Assembly (NCBI GenBank): GCA_022508725.1
Contig: JAFLUR010000088.1
Location: forward strand, 1-8,375
DNA: 8,375 bases
Reading direction: 5' to 3'
Source of the DNA: Oscillospiraceae bacterium
Lineage (GTDB): Bacteria; Bacillota; Clostridia; UBA1381
Every line of letters begins with the position of its first letter. Within the stretch, counting starts at the first letter, position 1. Positions 5,340 through 8,375 of the stretch are shown here, piece after piece. Below the pieces are notes generated by a model, which was not told the origin of the DNA, ran no database searches, and was given only the letters and a program-made list of their open reading frames with translations. The translations under genes were made by a program, and so were the position numbers.

Positions 5340-8243
5340 ATGAATAAGAACAGACTGAAAAAGCTGTTGTCCGCAGTGACGGCTGTATCTCTGTTGACGT
5401 CGGGAGCGGCGGTTATGCCTGCTTCATCAGATACGATTTCCGGGACAGAGCTCGGCTATCAATACGGCACACCGATCGATTTTAATTATGATTCTGATAA
5501 TACTTATGAAAATTTCAGAAAAAAATATGAAACGGCGGTATGCCCCGAGGCCGATATACTCATAAAAGCGGACAGCGCGGTCGAAAAGAGCAGCGATGGA
5601 TTTTCTGTCACTGATTACGAGGGAAGAGAGAATGTACTGCTTTTTCCCGATGGCAGTGACGAATGGGCAAAATGGATCGCGGATGTGCCGGAGAGCGGAC
5701 TGTATAATATCTCCTATGATGTTAATCTGGGAGAAAATGCGGGAAATGAGCTTGATATTTCTCTTAAGATAAACGATGAAATTCAGTTCAACGAATCTCA
5801 GAATAATGTTGTCAGAAGAGTATGGTATGATACGACCGATATAATGAGGGATTCGAGGGATAACGATCTGCGTCCGAAAATGGCTCAGAAGCCCGTATGG
5901 ACAACGCATAATCTGTGCGATCCGGAGGGGTATAATGCCGGCAGCCTTAAAATATATTTGAACGAGGGCCCGAATACGATTTCTCTGATAGGACAGGGAC
6001 AGTCTTTCTACCTTTCCGATATTCGCATATATCAAGAAAAGGAGCCTGTTCCGTACAGTGAGCTCAAAGCCGAGTATGAGAAGAAAGGCTTTAAAAAGGC
6101 GGGTTCGACGATAAAGGTACAGGCGGAAAAGCCTTTTTTGAGAAACAGCTCGACCATTTATGCGGTGACTGATAAAACAAGTCCAGTTACCGAGCCGTCA
6201 AGCTCTTATAAAATACGTCTTAATTCCATAGGCGGAAGCGGATGGCAGTCGGTAAATCAGAATGTGACATGGGAATTTGATGTTGAGGAGGCGGGACTCT
6301 ACAACATAAGCATAAAATTTCTCCAAAACATAACAAGCGGTATGTTTACGACAAGACGCATACTTATTGACGGCGAAGTCCCCTGCGCCGAGCTTGAAAA
6401 TGTCGGATTTGCATTCAGCGACAACTGGCAGATGAATACCCTGTCCGATGATAACGGCGCGATGGAATTTTATTTCGATAAGGGCAAGCACTACATAACC
6501 ATGGAGGTCACATTCGGCGAAGTGACCGATATATTGAGAAATACAAACGATTGTATATACACAATGAATGAGTATTACAGAAAAATAATAATGATTTCCG
6601 GGTCATCGCCCGATTTGCTGCGCGATTATCAGTTTGAAAAGCAGATACCCGATCTGGTCGAAACATTCGAAAAGCTTGCGGAGGATTTGAATGTTCAGAA
6701 ACAGGAGCTTATCAAATTATCCGGCGGAAAGAGCGGAAGCGCCGTTTCGCAGCTTGACAAGATCATTTACGACCTTAAAAGCATGGCGGACGATCCGGAG
6801 AGAATAAGCAGCAGACTGAGTGTGTTCAAAAGCAATATTTCCGGTCTTTCGGCATGGGTGCTGAATATGGCTAATCAGCCGCTTCAGCTTGATTACATAT
6901 TGCTCAAAGCCCCCGACGAGAAAGAACCCAAGATAGACCCGACCTTTATGCAGAGCTTGAGGTATGGCTTTGATACCTTTATCGCATCCTTTACCGAGGA
7001 CTATGACCTGATCTCGGATAATTCATCGGGGGGGGGTAGGAGCGTGCGCGTGTGGGTAAATCTCGGACGCGATCAGGTAGGCATACTGAAGGATATGATA
7101 GTCGATGAATTTTCGGCACAAACCGATATAAACGTGCAGCTTGAGCTTGTACAGGGCGCACTTATCGAGGCTACTCTGGCTGGCAGGGGACCCGATGTGG
7201 CGCTGACGCTCGGCTCCACGCTGCCTGTGAACTATGCCATAAGAGGCGCTCTTACGGATTTGTCGCAGTTTGATGATTTCGATGAGGTAACGGAGCGTTT
7301 CTATCCGTCCGCGATGGTTCCGTTTAAGTTCAGAGACGGATATTATGCGCTGCCGGATACGCAGAATTATGAAATGATGTTCTATCGAAAGGATATATTG
7401 TCCGAGCTCGGAGTAGGCATACCGAATACATGGGATCAGTTCAAGCAGATCGTTCCGGTCATAAAGAAAAACAATATGGATATAGGCTGGAGCGTTATTT
7501 CGACCGTTGTCCCGAATGACGCGAGCACGGCGTTTACGGTATTCAACACACTGCTGTATCAGCGCGGAGGACAATATTACGCCGATGACCTCAAATCAAC
7601 GGATCTCGGCTCGGAGGAGGCGAGAGAGGCTTTTAAAGAGGCTACCGAGTATTATATCAATTACAGTTTCCCGGATCAGTATGATTTTTATTCGAGATTC
7701 AGAACGGGAGATATGCCTCTTGCCATACAGCTGTATACACAGGCAAACCTGCTGCGTGTGGGCGCGCCGGAAATAAAGGGCTTGTGGGGAATGGCGCCTT
7801 TGCCGGGTACCGTTTCGGAGGACGGAACGCTTGACCGCTCTCAGACCTCGGCCGTTACGGCGAATGTAATGTTTGATGCGGCGAGAGATAAGGAAGCCGC
7901 ATGGGAGTTCATGAAGTGGTACACAAGCGCCGACGTTCAGGCGGAATACGGTATTGAGCTTGAAAAGGTTATGGGCGCTGCGGCAAGGTATGCGACGGCA
8001 AACCGGGAGGCGTTTAAACAGATACCGTGGACGATTGAAGAGCAGAAAATGCTTGAAAGTCAGTGGCACGATGTAAAGGGTGTGCCGGAGGTTCCGGGAA
8101 GCTATTATACACCCAGAGGCATACAAAACGCATTCAGAACTACCATATACAGCTATACCAATCCGTACGAAACACTGCATGAATGGCAGCTCGATATAGA
8201 TGAGGAAATAGAGAGAAAATATAAGGAATTCGGATTGGATTGA
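5340..8243 (+). CDS. Large ABC-type extracellular sugar-binding protein with N-terminal carbohydrate-binding-like modules
   Basis: Predicted secreted substrate-binding protein (967 aa) of a carbohydrate ABC importer. The start is ATG after AAGGA. The signal peptide (about 1-30) has the n-region NKNRLKK, a hydrophobic core, and a likely signal peptidase I site after PASS; there is no lipobox cysteine. Two beta-sandwich, galactose-binding-like regions follow: about 70-232, ending SFYLSDIRIYQE, and about 255-415, containing IKVQAEKP and ending YYRKIIMISGS. Next is a helical, possibly coiled-coil stretch (about 420-550), a Ser-Gly linker (562-566) encoded by a G9 tract, and a family 1 solute-binding domain (about 567-965). 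The latter shows GRGPDVALTLGS near 615, YALPDTQNYEMMFYRKDIL near 670, and WEFMKWYTSADVQAEYG near 855, all typical positions for the fold. Ordinary family members have about 400-450 residues, so the extension more than doubles the length. The permease gene follows 13 bases after the stop. Arabino-oligosaccharides are the likely ligand, inferred from the divergent GH43 gene. Confidence 0.9.
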   Translation: MNKNRLKKLLSAVTAVSLLTSGAAVMPASSDTISGTELGYQYGTPIDFNYDSDNTYENFRKKYETAVCPEADILIKADSAVEKSSDGFSVTDYEGRENVLLFPDGSDEWAKWIADVPESGLYNISYDVNLGENAGNELDISLKINDEIQFNESQNNVVRRVWYDTTDIMRDSRDNDLRPKMAQKPVWTTHNLCDPEGYNAGSLKIYLNEGPNTISLIGQGQSFYLSDIRIYQEKEPVPYSELKAEYEKKGFKKAGSTIKVQAEKPFLRNSSTIYAVTDKTSPVTEPSSSYKIRLNSIGGSGWQSVNQNVTWEFDVEEAGLYNISIKFLQNITSGMFTTRRILIDGEVPCAELENVGFAFSDNWQMNTLSDDNGAMEFYFDKGKHYITMEVTFGEVTDILRNTNDCIYTMNEYYRKIIMISGSSPDLLRDYQFEKQIPDLVETFEKLAEDLNVQKQELIKLSGGKSGSAVSQLDKIIYDLKSMADDPERISSRLSVFKSNISGLSAWVLNMANQPLQLDYILLKAPDEKEPKIDPTFMQSLRYGFDTFIASFTEDYDLISDNSSGGGRSVRVWVNLGRDQVGILKDMIVDEFSAQTDINVQLELVQGALIEATLAGRGPDVALTLGSTLPVNYAIRGALTDLSQFDDFDEVTERFYPSAMVPFKFRDGYYALPDTQNYEMMFYRKDILSELGVGIPNTWDQFKQIVPVIKKNNMDIGWSVISTVVPNDASTAFTVFNTLLYQRGGQYYADDLKSTDLGSEEAREAFKEATEYYINYSFPDQYDFYSRFRTGDMPLAIQLYTQANLLRVGAPEIKGLWGMAPLPGTVSEDGTLDRSQTSAVTANVMFDAARDKEAAWEFMKWYTSADVQAEYGIELEKVMGAAARYATANREAFKQIPWTIEEQKMLESQWHDVKGVPEVPGSYYTPRGIQNAFRTTIYSYTNPYETLHEWQLDIDEEIERKYKEFGLD

Positions 8244-8256
8244 GAGGGGTGAAACA

Positions 8257-8375
8257 ATGAGCAAGAAAACAGATACCGCCGAAAAATATGCGGTGGGTTC
8301 ATGGAAACAGCCGACTGTCTGGCAGAGAATGAAAAAGAACAAAACAAGCTATTTGATGATGGCGCCGTACCTTAT
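8257..8375 (+). CDS. ABC sugar transporter permease subunit, N-terminal part, cut by the window edge
   Basis: ATG at 8257 follows an AGGGGTG ribosome site (8245-8251), and the frame stays open to the window edge (39 full codons). The visible part is a polar cytoplasmic tail ending WQRMKKNKTSYLMMAPYL. The basic stretch followed by a Tyr-Leu-Met-Met-Ala-Pro-Tyr entry into the first membrane helix is typical of MalF/UgpA-type permeases (binding-protein-dependent transport inner membrane component), where it often reads as 'aPylillllf'. The 13-base spacing from the solute-binding gene indicates one operon. A second permease would be expected beyond the window. An ATPase may be encoded elsewhere, as with the shared MsmX-type ATPase of Bacillus. 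Confidence 0.8.
   Translation, partial: MSKKTDTAEKYAVGSWKQPTVWQRMKKNKTSYLMMAPYL

Noticed and set aside
5284..5340. An 18-codon leader ORF (begins MGKYRKYL) whose TAA overlaps the ATG of the solute-binding gene (TAATG)
   Set aside because: The overlap would suit translational coupling, but the only GGAGG lies directly against its ATG with no spacing, so initiation is unlikely. The main gene has its own well-placed AAGGA site.
5427..6035. A 202-codon minus-strand open frame opposite the solute-binding gene
   Set aside because: It overlaps the convincing signal peptide and first module of the plus-strand gene and shows no domain or ribosome site of its own.
7596..8342. A 248-codon open frame on the minus strand opposite the end of the solute-binding gene
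   Set aside because: It is the shadow of a strongly supported plus-strand gene, runs past that gene into the permease, has no plausible ribosome site or recognisable domain, and is rich in Arg/Cys/Tyr as expected for antisense translation.

Overview
The window looks like a carbohydrate-utilisation locus from a Clostridia-type Gram-positive bacterium, probably a gut or rumen anaerobe with moderate G+C. The signs are strong GGAGG-type ribosome sites, near-consensus TTGACA/TATAAT promoters in A+T-rich spacers, a tRNA whose CCA end is encoded, a lipoprotein-type glycosidase, and ABC sugar-uptake genes. The species cannot be named from the sequence alone.

Layout, left to right. (1) Positions 60-221 are a self-contained tRNA-Thr(GGT) unit with a consensus promoter and a hairpin terminator. 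The terminator has a T-run on both strands, so it can also end the convergent gene to its right. (2) Positions 239-4585, minus strand, encode a very large (1448 aa) predicted surface lipoprotein with two complete GH43 beta-propellers: an endo-arabinanase-like one and an exo/arabinofuranosidase-like one. A LamG-type domain precedes them and an AbfB (CBM42)-like arabinose-binding domain follows them. (3) Positions 4586-5339 are a divergent intergenic region. It holds the promoter of the glycosidase gene, a cluster of hairpins and repeats of AAATTTCGG, a 36-codon single-membrane-segment ORF on the minus strand, and the promoter and leader of the right-hand operon. (4) Positions 5340-8243, plus strand, encode a 967 aa ABC extracellular solute-binding protein. 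It has an unusually large N-terminal extension (about 535 residues) with two beta-sandwich, carbohydrate-binding-like modules, and no lipobox cysteine. (5) From 8257 to the window edge is the start of an ABC sugar permease subunit.

Taken together, the simplest reading is a side-chain and backbone arabinan (or arabinoxylan) system. The tethered double-GH43 enzyme would cut the polymer at the cell surface, and the adjacent importer would capture and take up the oligosaccharides. No regulator or ATPase gene lies in the window. Enzyme families and catalytic residues are read directly from the sequence. The exact substrate, and the coupling of the two transcription units, are inferred.

The features most worth a second look are the G9 homopolymer exactly at the boundary between the N-terminal modules and the solute-binding domain, the missing lipid anchor on that protein, the repeated AAATTTCGG motif (one near-copy lies in the promoter spacer of the glycosidase gene), and the micro-ORF, which may be the remnant of a polysaccharide deacetylase gene.
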